Shown here: positions 43,197-52,867 of the stretch, one piece after another
How positions within the stretch are numbered: position 1 is the first letter of the stretch
Layout of the letters: each line of letters starts with the position of its first letter
Assembly: GCF_002007115.1 (NCBI RefSeq)
Contig: NZ_MVAD01000001.1
Span: forward strand, 1,736,001-1,800,000
DNA from: Massilia sp. KIM
GTDB lineage: Bacteria; Pseudomonadota; Gammaproteobacteria; Burkholderiales; Burkholderiaceae_D
Direction of reading: 5' to 3'
Length of the DNA: 64,000 nucleotides
Program-made: the position numbers and the translations under genes
Notes under the pieces: generated by a model
Seen by the model: the letters and a program-made list of their open reading frames with translations, nothing else
What the model was told of the DNA's origin: nothing
Database searches by the model: none

Positions 43197-43652
43197 ATGA
43201 TACCCGCTTTGCCGAAACCCATCGTCATCGACACCAATGTGCTGCTCGACCTGTTCGTGTTCGAGGACCCGCGCTGGGCCGATCTGCTGGCCGCGCTGGA
43301 GTCGCGCGAGATCGATGCGGTGACCCGCGCGGATTGCCGCGAGGAATACCTGGCGGTGCTGCACTACCCACACCTGCCGCTGGACGAGGCCAAGCGCGCG
43401 CAAGCCGCGGCCCGCTTCGACGCCCTGCTGCGGGTGGTCGCGCCGGATGCGAAGCACGTGCGCCTGCCGGTGTGCAGCGACCGCGACGACCAGAAATTCC
43501 TCGAACTGGCGCGCGACAGCGGCGCCGCCGTGCTGGTGACCAAGGACAAGGCCTTGCTGAAGCTCGGCAAGCGCACCGCGCGCGAAGGCATGTTCAAGAT
43601 CATGTTGCCGGAAGCCTGGGTCAAGGCCCGCGCTGCCGGCACGCTAGAATAA
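43197..43652 (+). CDS. PIN-domain protein, PIN_3 toxin-like family
   Basis: 151-aa PIN-fold putative RNase. The first acidic motif is [11 protein letters not shown] (Asp12), followed by conserved acidic residues in the CREEYL and [13 protein letters not shown] motifs and a TKDKALL end. It belongs to the putative toxin-antitoxin PIN family (PF13470). No antitoxin-like small gene is adjacent, so it may be an orphan. It starts 30 nt from the divergent yaaA start and lies 26 nt upstream of the aminotransferase gene on the same strand. Confidence 0.85.
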   Translation: MIPALPKPIVIDTNVLLDLFVFEDPRWADLLAALESREIDAVTRADCREEYLAVLHYPHLPLDEAKRAQAAARFDALLRVVAPDAKHVRLPVCSDRDDQKFLELARDSGAAVLVTKDKALLKLGKRTAREGMFKIMLPEAWVKARAAGTLE

Positions 43653-43678
43653 GCACGCACCGTTCTTCCTTTACGACC

Positions 43679-44836
43679 ATGACCACCCCTGCTCTCGTCT
43701 CCCGCCTGCCCCACGTGGGCACGACCGTGTTCACCCAGATGTCCGCGCTGGCCGCCCAGCACCAGGCCGTCAACCTCGGCCAGGGCTTTCCCGACTTCCA
43801 CTGCGACCCGCGCCTGGTCGCCCTGGTGGACGAGGCCATGCGCGCCGGCCACAACCAGTACCCCTTCATGACCGGCGTCCCGGCCCTGCGCGAAGCCATC
43901 GCCGCCAAGATCGCGGCCTTGTACGGCCACCGCTACGACAGCGCGGCCGAGATCACCGTGACCAGCGGCGCGACCCAGGGCCTGACCACGGCCATCCAGT
44001 GCAGCGTGCACCCGGGCGACGAGGTGATCGTAATCGAGCCGGCCTACGACAGCTATGCGCCGGCGATCACGCTGGCGGGCGGCGTCGTGGTGCCGGTGCG
44101 CATGCGCGTGGGCGAGGACGGCTACAGCGTGCCCTGGGATGCGGTGACGAGTGCCATCAGCCCGCGCACGCGCATGATCGTCATCAACACGCCACACAAC
44201 CCGACCGGCAGCATCCTGCGCCAGGCCGACCTCGACGCGCTGGCCACCATCGTGGTGGACACCGACATCCTGATCCTCTCGGACGAGGTGTACGAGCACA
44301 TGGTCTACGACGGCGAAGCGCACGCCTCGGTCTCGCGCCACCCGGTGTTGGCCGAGCGTGCCTTCGTGGTCTCGAGCTTCGGCAAGACCTACCACGTGAC
44401 CGGCTGGAAGATCGGCTACGTGGCGGCGCCGGCGGCCCTGACCCAGGAATTCCGCAAGGTCCACCAGTACAACGTGTTCAGCGTCAACGCGCCGATGCAG
44501 CACGGGATCGCGGGCTATATGCAGGATGCCCAGCCCTATCTCGAACTGCCCGCCTTCTACCAGCGCAAGCGCGACCTGTTCCGCGAGGGGCTGGCCAGCA
44601 GCCGCTTCAGCCTGCTGCCCTCCGACGGCACCTATTTCCAGTGCGTGCGCTATGAAGCGATTTCAGACCTGCCGGAGGCGGAGTTCGCGAAGTGGCTGAC
44701 GGTGGAGGCCAAGGTGGCGGCGATTCCGGTGTCGGCTTTCTACAGCGAACCGACGGAATCGGGCATCGTGCGCTTCTGCTTCGCCAAGAAGGACGAAACC
44801 TTGCAGCTCGCCCTCGACCGGCTGGCGCGGCTCTAG
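43679..44836 (+). CDS. Aminotransferase class I/II, YbdL (methionine aminotransferase) type
   Basis: PLP aminotransferase of 385 aa, similar in layout to E. coli YbdL, which acts on methionine and aromatic amino acids. Landmarks are NLGQGFPDF, ITVTSGATQGL, EPAYDSY, NTPHNPTG, LSDEVYEHMVYD and SFGKTYHVTGWKIGY with the Schiff-base Lys. TAGAAT at 43645-43650, inside the end of the PIN gene, could be a -10 box; co-transcription with the PIN gene is also possible. Confidence 0.9.
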   Translation: MTTPALVSRLPHVGTTVFTQMSALAAQHQAVNLGQGFPDFHCDPRLVALVDEAMRAGHNQYPFMTGVPALREAIAAKIAALYGHRYDSAAEITVTSGATQGLTTAIQCSVHPGDEVIVIEPAYDSYAPAITLAGGVVVPVRMRVGEDGYSVPWDAVTSAISPRTRMIVINTPHNPTGSILRQADLDALATIVVDTDILILSDEVYEHMVYDGEAHASVSRHPVLAERAFVVSSFGKTYHVTGWKIGYVAAPAALTQEFRKVHQYNVFSVNAPMQHGIAGYMQDAQPYLELPAFYQRKRDLFREGLASSRFSLLPSDGTYFQCVRYEAISDLPEAEFAKWLTVEAKVAAIPVSAFYSEPTESGIVRFCFAKKDETLQLALDRLARL

Positions 44837-44929
44837 GCGAAAGCGCTGCCCGGCGCCCCGTGAGTATCCGCGCATCTTTCCCGATTGCGCAGCGCTATAC
44901 TCGTCGGCACCACTTCACGGGGGACTGCA

Positions 44930-45424
44930 ATGGCAGGCATGAAGCTGACGAAGACGCTGGCCCTGGCCGCGGCCCTGGCCCCCGGCACGGCGTGCTCGTC
45001 GCTACAGGAAGATGCCTGCGTGCGGAGCACGCCGGCGCCGCTGTTCTCCTCCTCAGGAAACGGCGTCACGCCGCAATCCTTCACAGTCGTTTCGAGCCAC
45101 GAGGCGCTCGAACAGTTCCAGCTCTAGCTCCGCTTCGAGTCCGCGGACCTGTTTGCGCAAGGCTACACTGACGCCCTGGCTTACGATCGCGCCGTCGCCC
45201 TGCTGCGCCTTTTGCAATATGCCCGGCCCGCGCTCAGCCTCGATCTGAATCTGGCAGGCACGGCGCTGTTGCGTGCGGGAGCGCGCGAACCTTCCCTGCG
45301 ACAGGAATGGGTGTTCCAGGGACGCTCCGGCGAGCCGCTCGCCGCCACGGTGCGGCTCGACGCCGCCGGGCGCAGCGGCTCGCTCGGTTATGTCGAACTC
45401 ACCCTGGCCCAGGGCCCGCTGTAG
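44930..45424 (+). pseudogene. Small exported protein gene interrupted by an in-frame TAG
   Basis: An ATG at 44930 with a GGGGGA site opens a protein with an N-terminal signal-like stretch (KTLALAAALAPGTACSS). After 65 codons a TAG occurs at 45125-45127. The same frame then stays open to 45424 with protein-like composition (FESADLFAQGYTDALAY...), giving 164 codons in all. A single CAG-to-TAG change would explain the break. Alternatives: a short 65-aa lipoprotein followed by unrelated sequence, or a sequencing error. TATACT at 44896-44901 could be its -10 box. No family recognised. Confidence 0.55.
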
Positions 45425-45642
45425 CGCAGCCCACGCCGCCTGCCAATCCCTCAACAGCGGAGCGCCCCAGCGGGCTTCAGAGCGTCATGCCGCCAGGCTG
45501 CGATCTCCCTAAAGATGGAGTGAGCAAAACCTTACCGAAAATCCGCAAGCGAGTGCTACGGCTGGCTTCCGCTCAGATCAATAATCTTTCGGCAAGATTC
45601 TGACGGGTGCTCCCATGCACCTTCCCTTCTTCGGAGGCAAGG
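45425..45642 (+). other. Spacer before the molybdenum hydroxylase operon
   Basis: 218 nt without a recognisable gene. The last 60 nt are relatively AT-rich (AATAATCTTTCGG near 45580) and may hold the operon promoter, but no box pair with good spacing was found. Confidence 0.3.
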
Positions 45643-46176
45643 ATGAGCGAAGCCAACAGCGCCACCCCGGCGGCCAGCCAGGGCGGGGCCACCAGTTACT
45701 CCCTCAACGTCAATGGCAAGCCGCAGCGCGCCCGGGTCGATGGCGACACGCCCCTGCTCTGGGTGCTGCGCGACGAACTCGGCATGACGGGCACAAAATA
45801 CGGCTGCGGCGGCGCGTTCTGCGGCGCCTGCACCGTCCACCTGGACGGCGAGGCGCGCCGCTCCTGCGTCACTCCGGTGTCGATGGTCGGCAAGGCGAAG
45901 GTGCGCACCATCGAAGCCCTGGACGCCACCCCGACCGGGCGCGCGCTGCAGCGCGCCTGGCTCGAACTCGACGTCGCCCAGTGCGGCTACTGCCAGCCCG
46001 GCCAGCTGATGCAGGCGGCCTCGCTGCTGCAGTCCACGCCCAACCCGAGCGACGAGGACATCGACGCCACCATGTCCGGCAACCTGTGCCGCTGCGGCAC
46101 CTACGGCCGCATCCGCGCCGCCATCAAGCTTGCCGCCAGCCAATTGGCCCAGGGCGCCAAAGGAGCGGCGACATGA
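45643..46176 (+). CDS. IorA-type [2Fe-2S] subunit of a molybdenum hydroxylase
   Basis: Electron-transfer subunit of 177 aa. The plant-type ferredoxin cluster uses Cys55, Cys60, Cys63 and Cys75; the second [2Fe-2S] uses Cys114, Cys117, Cys149 and Cys151 in CGYCQPGQ and NLCRCGTY. This two-cluster layout is that of isoquinoline 1-oxidoreductase alpha / aldehyde-oxidase small subunits. The start follows TTCGGAGG. It overlaps the large-subunit gene by 4 nt. No signal peptide: presumably exported together with the Tat-bearing large subunit. Confidence 0.92.
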   Translation: MSEANSATPAASQGGATSYSLNVNGKPQRARVDGDTPLLWVLRDELGMTGTKYGCGGAFCGACTVHLDGEARRSCVTPVSMVGKAKVRTIEALDATPTGRALQRAWLELDVAQCGYCQPGQLMQAASLLQSTPNPSDEDIDATMSGNLCRCGTYGRIRAAIKLAASQLAQGAKGAAT

Positions 46177-48335
46177 GGCCCGCACCCGACGTCAACCTGC
46201 GGCGGCGCGCCCTGCTGGTCGCCAGCCTCACGGCGGGCGGCGGCCTGTTGGTCGGCGCCCTGCCCCTGCCGGCTGCCGGCGCCCCCGATCGGAAGGGCGC
46301 ACTGCAGCCGAACGCCTTCGTCCGCGTCAACCGCGACAACACGGTCACCGTGATCCTGCCCTATGTCGAGATGGGCCAGGGCGCCTACACCTCGCAGATG
46401 ATGGTGGTCGCCGAGGAGCTGGAGGTCGCGCCCGCGCGCGTCGTGCTGGAGGCCGCGCCGGCCGACGAAAAGTTGTACGGCAGCCCGCTGTTCGGCGGGC
46501 AGATTACCGGCGGCTCGGGCTCGCTGCGCGGCTGCTGGATGACGATGCGCAGCGCCAGCGCCGCCGCGCGCATGATGCTGGTCGGCGCCGCCGCGCGCCA
46601 ATGGGGCGTGGACCCGTCGGCCTGCGAGTGCGCTGAGGGCGTGGTGCATCACCGCGCCAGTGGCCGCAGCCTGCCCTACGGCCAGCTGACCGAGGCCGCC
46701 GCCCGCCTGCCGGTGCCAGCAGAGCCGCCGCTCAAGCAGATCGGGAGCTACAAGCTGATCGGCAAACCGCTCAAGCGCGTCGACGGACCGGACAAGGTCA
46801 AGGGCAAGGCCCGCTTCGGCATCGACATGCGCCTGCCGCGCATGCGCTACGCCGTGGTGGCGGCCAGCCCGGTGTTCGGCGGCACCCTGGCATCGGTCGA
46901 CGACAGCGCCGCCATGCGGGTGCGCGGCGTGCGCCAGGTGGTCAAGCTGGACGACGCGGTGGCCGTGGTGGCCGACCATACCTGGGCCGCGATCAAGGGA
47001 ATGAACGCGCTCAAGGTCGCGTGGAACGAGGGGCCGAACGCGGCCCTCGGCAGCGCCGACCTGACGGCCCGCGCCGACGCCGCGCTCGACGCGCCCGGCA
47101 AAGTGTTCACCAGTCAGGGCAACGTGCAAAACGCCGAGGCCGGCGCCGCGAGCCGCTACGAGGCCGTGTTCCGCCTGCCGATCCTGGCGCACGCGGCGAT
47201 CGAGCCCCTGAGCTGCACCGTCCACGTGCAAAGCGCGAGTTGCGAGGTCTGGTGCGGCAGCCAGGTCGTCGGGCGCGCGCAGAAGGCGGCGGCCGAAGCC
47301 TGCGGACTGCCGCTCGACAAGGTCAAGGTGCACAACCAGCTGCTGGGCGGCGGTTTCGGGCGCCGGCTCGAGGTCGACTACGTGGCCCAGGCGGCGCGCA
47401 TCGGCAAGCAGGTCGCCGGACCGGTGAAGGTGACCTGGACCCGCTCCGAGGAATTCCAGCACGACTACTACCGGGGCCAGAACCACAGCCGGATCACGGT
47501 GGCGCTCGACCGCGAGAACCGGCCGCAGAGCTGGCGCCACCGCATCGTCGGCCCCAACATCATGTCGCGCTGGCTGCCGGTCTACACCAAGGACGGGATC
47601 GACCTCGACATCGTCCACGGCGCCAGCGGGCCCTACGACATTCCCAACATGCTGATCGACGTCAACCACCACGAGGCGCCCAAGGGCATGAACGCCGGAA
47701 ACTGGCGCGGTGTCGGGCCGACGCGCAACGTGTTCATCGTCGAAAGCGCGATCGAGGAGCTGGCCCGGCGCGCCAAGGCCGACCCGCTGGCCTACCGCCT
47801 CGCCATGATGGGCAAGGCGCCGCCGCGCATCCGCGCGGTGCTCGAACAGGCCGCGCGCGACGCCGGCTGGGGCTCGCCCCTGCCCGCCCGCAGCGGCCGC
47901 GGGATCGCGGTGTTCGACGCCTTCGGCAGCTACCTGGCAATGGTGGCGCAGGTGAGCGTGGCGCCGCAGGGCGACATCCGGGTCGAGCGCGTGACCTGCG
48001 CGGTGGACTGCGGCCTGGTGATCAACCCCGACATCGTGCTGGCCCAGCTCGAAGGCGGAGTCACCTTCGGCCTGTCGTCGGCGCTGTACGAGCGCATCAC
48101 GGTGAAAAACGGGCGGGTGGAGCAAGCCAACTTCGACACCTATCCGCTGCTGCGCATGCACGAGGCGCCGCCGATCACGGTGCGCATCATGCCCAGCAAG
48201 GAGGAGCCGGGCGGGGTCGGCGAACTGGGCACGGCGGGCGCGATCGCTGCCGTTGCCAACGCGGTCAGCGCCGCCACCGGCGTGCGCGCCTATTCCCTTC
48301 CCCTCGACCCGGCCCTGTTCAAGGTGGCATCATGA
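46173..48335 (+). CDS. IorB-type molybdopterin-binding subunit with Tat signal
   Basis: Catalytic subunit of 720 aa of a xanthine-oxidase-family hydroxylase. A twin-arginine signal ([11 protein letters not shown]) marks periplasmic location. Molybdopterin-binding features include [39 protein letters not shown] and the GVGELGTAG region near the end, which holds the base-catalysing Glu. The isoquinoline oxidoreductase subgroup oxidises N-heterocycles or aldehydes; substrate unknown. It overlaps both neighbours by ATGA. Confidence 0.93.
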   Translation: MRPAPDVNLRRRALLVASLTAGGGLLVGALPLPAAGAPDRKGALQPNAFVRVNRDNTVTVILPYVEMGQGAYTSQMMVVAEELEVAPARVVLEAAPADEKLYGSPLFGGQITGGSGSLRGCWMTMRSASAAARMMLVGAAARQWGVDPSACECAEGVVHHRASGRSLPYGQLTEAAARLPVPAEPPLKQIGSYKLIGKPLKRVDGPDKVKGKARFGIDMRLPRMRYAVVAASPVFGGTLASVDDSAAMRVRGVRQVVKLDDAVAVVADHTWAAIKGMNALKVAWNEGPNAALGSADLTARADAALDAPGKVFTSQGNVQNAEAGAASRYEAVFRLPILAHAAIEPLSCTVHVQSASCEVWCGSQVVGRAQKAAAEACGLPLDKVKVHNQLLGGGFGRRLEVDYVAQAARIGKQVAGPVKVTWTRSEEFQHDYYRGQNHSRITVALDRENRPQSWRHRIVGPNIMSRWLPVYTKDGIDLDIVHGASGPYDIPNMLIDVNHHEAPKGMNAGNWRGVGPTRNVFIVESAIEELARRAKADPLAYRLAMMGKAPPRIRAVLEQAARDAGWGSPLPARSGRGIAVFDAFGSYLAMVAQVSVAPQGDIRVERVTCAVDCGLVINPDIVLAQLEGGVTFGLSSALYERITVKNGRVEQANFDTYPLLRMHEAPPITVRIMPSKEEPGGVGELGTAGAIAAVANAVSAATGVRAYSLPLDPALFKVAS

Positions 48336-48955
48336 AGACCAGACTGCTCCTCTCCCTCGCCTTCTGCGCCGCCTGCCTGCCGGCCGGCGCCCAGCCCAGC
48401 CAGGTGACGCCGCCCGGCACCGCGCTCAAGGCCCCGTCGGACTTCCAGAACGTCCAGGACCAGCGCGCGCGTTCCCAGGCCCTGTTCATCGAGGCCGGCA
48501 AGGTGATCAATCACCCGCGCTGCCTGAACTGCCATCCGAACGGCAAGGTGCCGACCCAGGGCGAGGATCTGCATGCCCACATCCCGCCCGTGCACGGCGG
48601 GCCGGACGGCAAAGGACGCCAGGGCCTGCTGTGCGTGTCCTGCCACCAGGCCAAGAACGTCGAGGCGACCGGCACCGCCTTCCGCGCCATCCCCGGCCAC
48701 GAGCACTGGCATCTGGCGCCGCTGTCGATGGCCTGGCAGGGCAAGTCGCTGGGCGAGATCTGCGAGCAGCTCAAGGACACGACCCGCAACGGCGGCCGCA
48801 ACCTCAAGCAGATCAGCGAGCACATGGGCAAGGACAGCCTGGTGGGCTGGGCCTGGCGGCCGCACGCCGGGCGCGAGCCCGCGCCCGGCACCCAGAAGCT
48901 GTTCGGAGAGCTGATCCAGGCCTGGATCGACACCGGCGCCCATTGTCCGCGCTGA
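48332..48955 (+). CDS. Periplasmic di-haem c-type cytochrome
   Basis: Exported protein of 207 aa with a Sec signal (cleavage near AGAQ, residue 21). Two haem-binding motifs, CLNCH (64-68) and CVSCH (101-105), are present. It follows the IorAB-type genes with a 4-nt overlap and is most simply the electron acceptor that passes electrons from the molybdenum hydroxylase to the respiratory chain. Most IorAB operons use a longer, multi-haem cytochrome; this one is short. Confidence 0.85.
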   Translation: MKTRLLLSLAFCAACLPAGAQPSQVTPPGTALKAPSDFQNVQDQRARSQALFIEAGKVINHPRCLNCHPNGKVPTQGEDLHAHIPPVHGGPDGKGRQGLLCVSCHQAKNVEATGTAFRAIPGHEHWHLAPLSMAWQGKSLGEICEQLKDTTRNGGRNLKQISEHMGKDSLVGWAWRPHAGREPAPGTQKLFGELIQAWIDTGAHCPR

Positions 48956-49000
48956 GCGCCATGCGGCGCCCACCGCCGGGGCGCGCGCCGCGCGCCCGCC

Positions 49001-49837
49001 TCAAGCAGCCTGCGCGTGGTCGGTCGACAGCGCCAGCGGCAGCCATTCCTGCAGTTCGCGCTCGACCGATTCGTTCTTGGCGCGCACCCGGGCCACGGTA
49101 TCGCTGCCCAGTTGCAGGCGCACCGGCGGCTTCTCGGCGTCGGCCAGCACCAGCATGGCGGCGGCCAGCTTGTCCGGGTCGCCCGGCTGCTGGTGGTTGG
49201 CGCCGGCGGCGAAGCTGCGCATCGCACCCACGGTCTCGGCATAGTCATCGATCTGGGCCGCCGTCGACACCAGCGAGCTGGCATCCAGGAAGTCGGTCCG
49301 GAAGAAGCCCGGCTCCACCACCGTCACATGCACGCCCAGCGGCGCCAGTTCCATGGAGAGGGCTTCCGAGATGCCCTCCACGGCGAACTTGGTCGAGCCG
49401 TACACGCCCCAGCCGTAGTAGGCCGAGTAGCCGCCGATCGAGGAGATGTTGATCACGTGGCCGCTGCGCTGGCGGCGCATCGCCGGCAGCACCGCACGCG
49501 TCACGTTCAGCACGCCGAACACATTGGTCTCGTACAGGCGGCGCACTTCCTCGGCCGATGACTCCTCGACCGCGCCCAGCAGGCCGTAGCCGGCATTGTT
49601 GACCAGCACGTCGATGCGGCCGAAGCGGGTCAGCGCCTGCTGGGCCGCCGAGAAGGCGGCCGCCTCGTCGGTCACGTCCAGCGCCAGGGCCAGCAGGTTG
49701 TCGTGGGCGCCGATGGCATCGACGACAGTCTGGGGCTTGCGCGCGGTGGCGACCACCTTGTCGCCGCGCGCCAGCGCGAGCCTGGCGATGAGCAGGCCGA
49801 AACCACGGGAGGCGCCAGTGATGAACCAGGTTTTCAT
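49001..49837 (-). CDS. Short-chain dehydrogenase/reductase
   Basis: Classical SDR of 278 aa. Cofactor motif TGASRGFG near the N-terminus, NNAG at about residue 84, catalytic Ser in the INISSIGG stretch and YGSTK with Tyr and Lys. An Arg after the first strand (TARKPQ) suggests NADPH. Substrate unknown. The start has AAAGGAA. It is divergent from a LysR regulator, which probably controls it. Confidence 0.9.
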   Translation of the reverse strand: MKTWFITGASRGFGLLIARLALARGDKVVATARKPQTVVDAIGAHDNLLALALDVTDEAAAFSAAQQALTRFGRIDVLVNNAGYGLLGAVEESSAEEVRRLYETNVFGVLNVTRAVLPAMRRQRSGHVINISSIGGYSAYYGWGVYGSTKFAVEGISEALSMELAPLGVHVTVVEPGFFRTDFLDASSLVSTAAQIDDYAETVGAMRSFAAGANHQQPGDPDKLAAAMLVLADAEKPPVRLQLGSDTVARVRAKNESVERELQEWLPLALSTDHAQAA

Positions 49838-49895
49838 GATCGTTTCCTTTCAGGTGGGTGGTTGATGAAAGGAAGTGTAGGCGTCGGAGACCTGC

Positions 49896-49911
49896 TACAC
49901 TAGCTAGTGTA
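49896..49911. promoter_or_regulatory. Perfect 16-bp palindrome in the SDR/lysR intergenic region
   Basis: TACACTAGCTAGTGTA is a perfect inverted repeat. Each half reads TACACT, a possible -10 box for the outward gene, so a regulator bound here could block both. It lies 36 nt before the lysR ATG and 59 nt before the SDR ATG. It fits a LysR-type operator by position. Confidence 0.6.
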
Positions 49912-49946
49912 AAGCTGAATGATTTTCACCTTTTGGTTGCAAATCC

Positions 49947-50852
49947 ATGGATAAGGCCCGGGTCATTTCTCTCTTCATCGGCGTGGTGCGCGCCGGCAGT
50001 TTCAGCCAGGCGGCGGTGGCCGAGGGGCTGTCCGCCCAATCGGTCAGCAAGGCCATCCGCCAGCTCGAGGAGCACCTTGGCCTTCGCCTGTTCCACCGCA
50101 CCACGCGCAGCCTCTCGCTCACCGACGAGGGCCAGCGCCTGTACGAGCTGGCCCACCCCGGCCTGCGCCTGCTGGACGAGGCGCTGGAACAGGTGCGCGG
50201 CAGCCGCGACGAGGTCGAGGGCCTGATCCGCGTGGCCGCTCCCACCTCGCTCGGCATCCATTTGCTGGCGCCGATCCTGCGCGGCTTCCAGGAGCGCTAT
50301 CCGGGCGCCCACTTCGACCTGGTGCTGGCCGACCAGTTCACCGACCTGGTGGCGGCGCGCATCGACGTCGGTTTCCGGGCCGGCAATCCGCCCGAGCGCA
50401 ACCTGGTGGCGCGCAAGCTGGCCGACATCGTGTTGAAAATCTGCGCCGCGCCCGACTATCTCGAGCGCCACGGCGCGCCGCGCGACGCCGACGAGTTGCT
50501 GCGGCACCGCTGCACCGGCTACCGCCAGGCCAATACGGGGCGCCTGATGCCCTGGGAGCTGAAGGGGGATGGCGGCACCGTCTATCTCGACGTGCCCTGC
50601 GTGGCGAGCTTCAACACCACCGAGAGCGAGGTGGCGGCGGTAAGGAATGGGCTCGGGATCGGCCAGTTGGCCCACTACATGGTGGACGAAGACCTGGCCG
50701 CGGGCCGCCTGGTGCACCTGCTGCCCAGGCTCGACACCCGCAACGCCGCGATCTACATGTACTACGCGCAGCGCACCCGCATTGCCTCGCGGGTGAGGCT
50801 GTTCATCGACTACGCCTTCGAGGCGGCGCGCCGCCAGCTGGGCGGCGCGTGA
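49947..50852 (+). CDS. LysR family transcriptional regulator
   Basis: 301 aa. N-terminal winged helix-turn-helix (about 2-62; GSFSQAAVAEGLSAQSVSKAIRQLE region with the recognition helix), then the substrate-binding domain starting near residue 90. The usual pattern is autorepression and ligand-dependent control of the divergent gene, here the SDR. The start has no strong ribosome-binding site. It ends 9 nt from the convergent mshN stop. Confidence 0.93.
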   Translation: MDKARVISLFIGVVRAGSFSQAAVAEGLSAQSVSKAIRQLEEHLGLRLFHRTTRSLSLTDEGQRLYELAHPGLRLLDEALEQVRGSRDEVEGLIRVAAPTSLGIHLLAPILRGFQERYPGAHFDLVLADQFTDLVAARIDVGFRAGNPPERNLVARKLADIVLKICAAPDYLERHGAPRDADELLRHRCTGYRQANTGRLMPWELKGDGGTVYLDVPCVASFNTTESEVAAVRNGLGIGQLAHYMVDEDLAAGRLVHLLPRLDTRNAAIYMYYAQRTRIASRVRLFIDYAFEAARRQLGGA

Positions 50853-50861
50853 AGCGGCAGC

Positions 50862-51980
50862 TCAGCGGCCGACCTGCTTGAGCTTGCGCTCGACGAAGGC
50901 CTGCAGCTCGGGCGTCAGCGTGCCGGACGCCTGCGCCTTCTGGAAGGCCTCGTACGCCTCGGGCTTGCGTTTTTCCGCCTGCAGCGAGATGCCAAGGCCC
51001 ATCCACCACACGCCGTTCTGCGGCGCGCCGCGCAGCGCGGCCTGGTAATGCTCGGCCGCTTCGCGGTGACGCCCCTCGCGCTGCAGCGCGCCGGCCAGGA
51101 AGGCGTGGTAGTCGCCATCGCCGGCCGCGTAAGGCAGGGTGCGCTGCAGGGTCTCGATCGCCGGTCCGCCGCGTTCGATCTGCAGGCGCGCCAGCAGCAT
51201 CGCCATCGCCGGCTGGCGCGGGTCGAGGGCCAGGGCGGTCTGGAGCTGCCCCATCGCCTCGTCCGGACGCTTGGCCTCGATCAGCAGGCTGACCAGGGTC
51301 TGGCGCGCGGCTTCGTGGCGCGGCTCCGCCTTGAGCGCCGCCTGCAGGTGGCCGACCGCCTCGCTGACACGCCCGTCTTCCAGGCTGGCCAGGGCACGGC
51401 GGTAGCCGTTCTCGGCGCGCTGCGCCGTGGTTTCGGTGCGGCCCGAGGCCGCGGGCGCGGCGGGCTTCGCGCCGGCCTCGCGCCGCGCCGTCGGCGCCGC
51501 CTTTACCGGGCTGCGTGCTTCCTCACGCTTGCGCTCGACCTGCGGCGCCGTCTGCTGCGGCGGCGCGGGCGGCGGCTCCTCGGCCTTCGCCTGCGCCGGC
51601 TCGGGCGTCGGAGTGGCCGCGGCTTCGGGCGTCGCCGGCGTTGCGGGCGCCGTTTCGGCGGCGGGCGCAGACGCCGGAGTTTCAAGGGTTTCTTCCGGGC
51701 GCGGCAGCGGCGTCACCACCGACTGGGTCGAGGCGCCGGCCGCCGGCGCCTGGGCCACGGGAATCTCGACGGCGACCGTGTTCTTGATGCGCCAGGCCAG
51801 CCAGGCCGCGTAGCCGCCCCCGCCCAGCAGGGCCGCCGCCAGGCCCACCAGGGCGATCCGCATCCAGGGCGCGCGGCGCTCCGGCGGCAGCACCGGTTTC
51901 AGGTCGCCCGCCACGCCCTCCACGCCCGGCTGGCCGCCGCGCGCATCGAGGTCCTGCAGCATCTTGTTAATCAGGCTCAT
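50862..51980 (-). CDS. mshN: MSHA biogenesis protein MshN (TPR protein)
   Basis: 372 aa. The opening MSLINKMLQDLDARG is the hallmark of MshN. One membrane helix (about 43-64) is followed by a long Pro/Ala/Glu-rich linker (about 80-190) and TPR repeats to the end (AENGYRRALASLEDGRVSEA and following). It anchors in the inner membrane with the TPR part in the periplasm and aids pilus assembly. It is the last gene of the cluster; mshE does not follow. Confidence 0.92.
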   Translation of the reverse strand: MSLINKMLQDLDARGGQPGVEGVAGDLKPVLPPERRAPWMRIALVGLAAALLGGGGYAAWLAWRIKNTVAVEIPVAQAPAAGASTQSVVTPLPRPEETLETPASAPAAETAPATPATPEAAATPTPEPAQAKAEEPPPAPPQQTAPQVERKREEARSPVKAAPTARREAGAKPAAPAASGRTETTAQRAENGYRRALASLEDGRVSEAVGHLQAALKAEPRHEAARQTLVSLLIEAKRPDEAMGQLQTALALDPRQPAMAMLLARLQIERGGPAIETLQRTLPYAAGDGDYHAFLAGALQREGRHREAAEHYQAALRGAPQNGVWWMGLGISLQAEKRKPEAYEAFQKAQASGTLTPELQAFVERKLKQVGR

Positions 51981-52867
51981 CGCGCCACCACCCATGCCAG
52001 TCCGGCCGCGGTCGCGGCCACGGCGGCCCCGCCCGCCAGCCAGGACAGGATATCGCGGCGCACGCCGACGGTGTCGCGCGCGGCGGTCAGCACGTGGCCG
52101 CCGCCGACCTGCTGCTTGCCCTGGCCATAGCTCAGCATCAGCGCCTTGTGCGCCATGATGTTGACCAGGCGCGGCACTCCGCCGCTGGCCTTGTACAGGC
52201 CACGGATCGCCGAGCGGGTGAACAGGCGCGCGCCGGTGAAGCCGGCCACGCGCAGGCGGTGGGCCACGTAGAAATCAAGGTCGTCGCGGCTCATCGGCCC
52301 CAGGTGGTAATGGAAGGTGATGCGCTGCGCCAGCTGGCGGATCGATTCGAGTTCCAGCTTGGCGTTCAGTTCCGGCTGGCCGAACAGCACGATCTGGAGC
52401 AGCTTGCGCTTCTCGGTCTCGAGGTTGGTCAGGAGGCGCAGCGCTTCCAGGCTCTCCACCGGGATCGCCTGGGCCTCGTCGAGGCACAGCACCACGCGCT
52501 TGTCCTGCGCCGCCAGGTCCAGCAGGCGCAGGTTGATCGCCTTGAGCAGCTGGTGCTGGTCGACCTCGCGCTCGAGCGCGATCTCGAGTTCGTCGGCCAG
52601 GGCCAGCATCAGGGTGCGCGGCTCGAGGTAGGGATTGGGGATGTAGGCGGTGACGAAATCCTCGCCCAGGATGGCCATGAACTTGCGGCACAACAGGGTC
52701 TTGCCGGTGCCGACTTCGCCCGTGATCTTGATGAAGCCTTCGCCGGTGCGCGCCGCCACCAGCAGCGTGTTCAAGGCTTCCTGGGAACGCGGGCTGCCGA
52801 AGAAGAAGCTGGTGTCAGGCGTGATCCCGAAGGGCAGCTCGCGCAGCCCGAAGTGGGCCGCGTACAT
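51977..52867 (-). CDS. mshM: MSHA biogenesis ATPase MshM (ExeA/GspA-like)
   Basis: 296-aa AAA ATPase of the ExeA family that helps place or open the secretin in the cell wall. It opens MYAAHFGLRELPFGITPD, a typical start. Walker A is GEVGTGKT (about 50-57) and Walker B VVLCLDEAQ. A C-terminal hydrophobic helix (ILSWLAGGAAVAATAAGLAW) anchors it in the membrane. It overlaps mshN by 4 nt; the mshL stop overlaps its start by 1 nt. Confidence 0.93.
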   Translation of the reverse strand: MYAAHFGLRELPFGITPDTSFFFGSPRSQEALNTLLVAARTGEGFIKITGEVGTGKTLLCRKFMAILGEDFVTAYIPNPYLEPRTLMLALADELEIALEREVDQHQLLKAINLRLLDLAAQDKRVVLCLDEAQAIPVESLEALRLLTNLETEKRKLLQIVLFGQPELNAKLELESIRQLAQRITFHYHLGPMSRDDLDFYVAHRLRVAGFTGARLFTRSAIRGLYKASGGVPRLVNIMAHKALMLSYGQGKQQVGGGHVLTAARDTVGVRRDILSWLAGGAAVAATAAGLAWVVAR

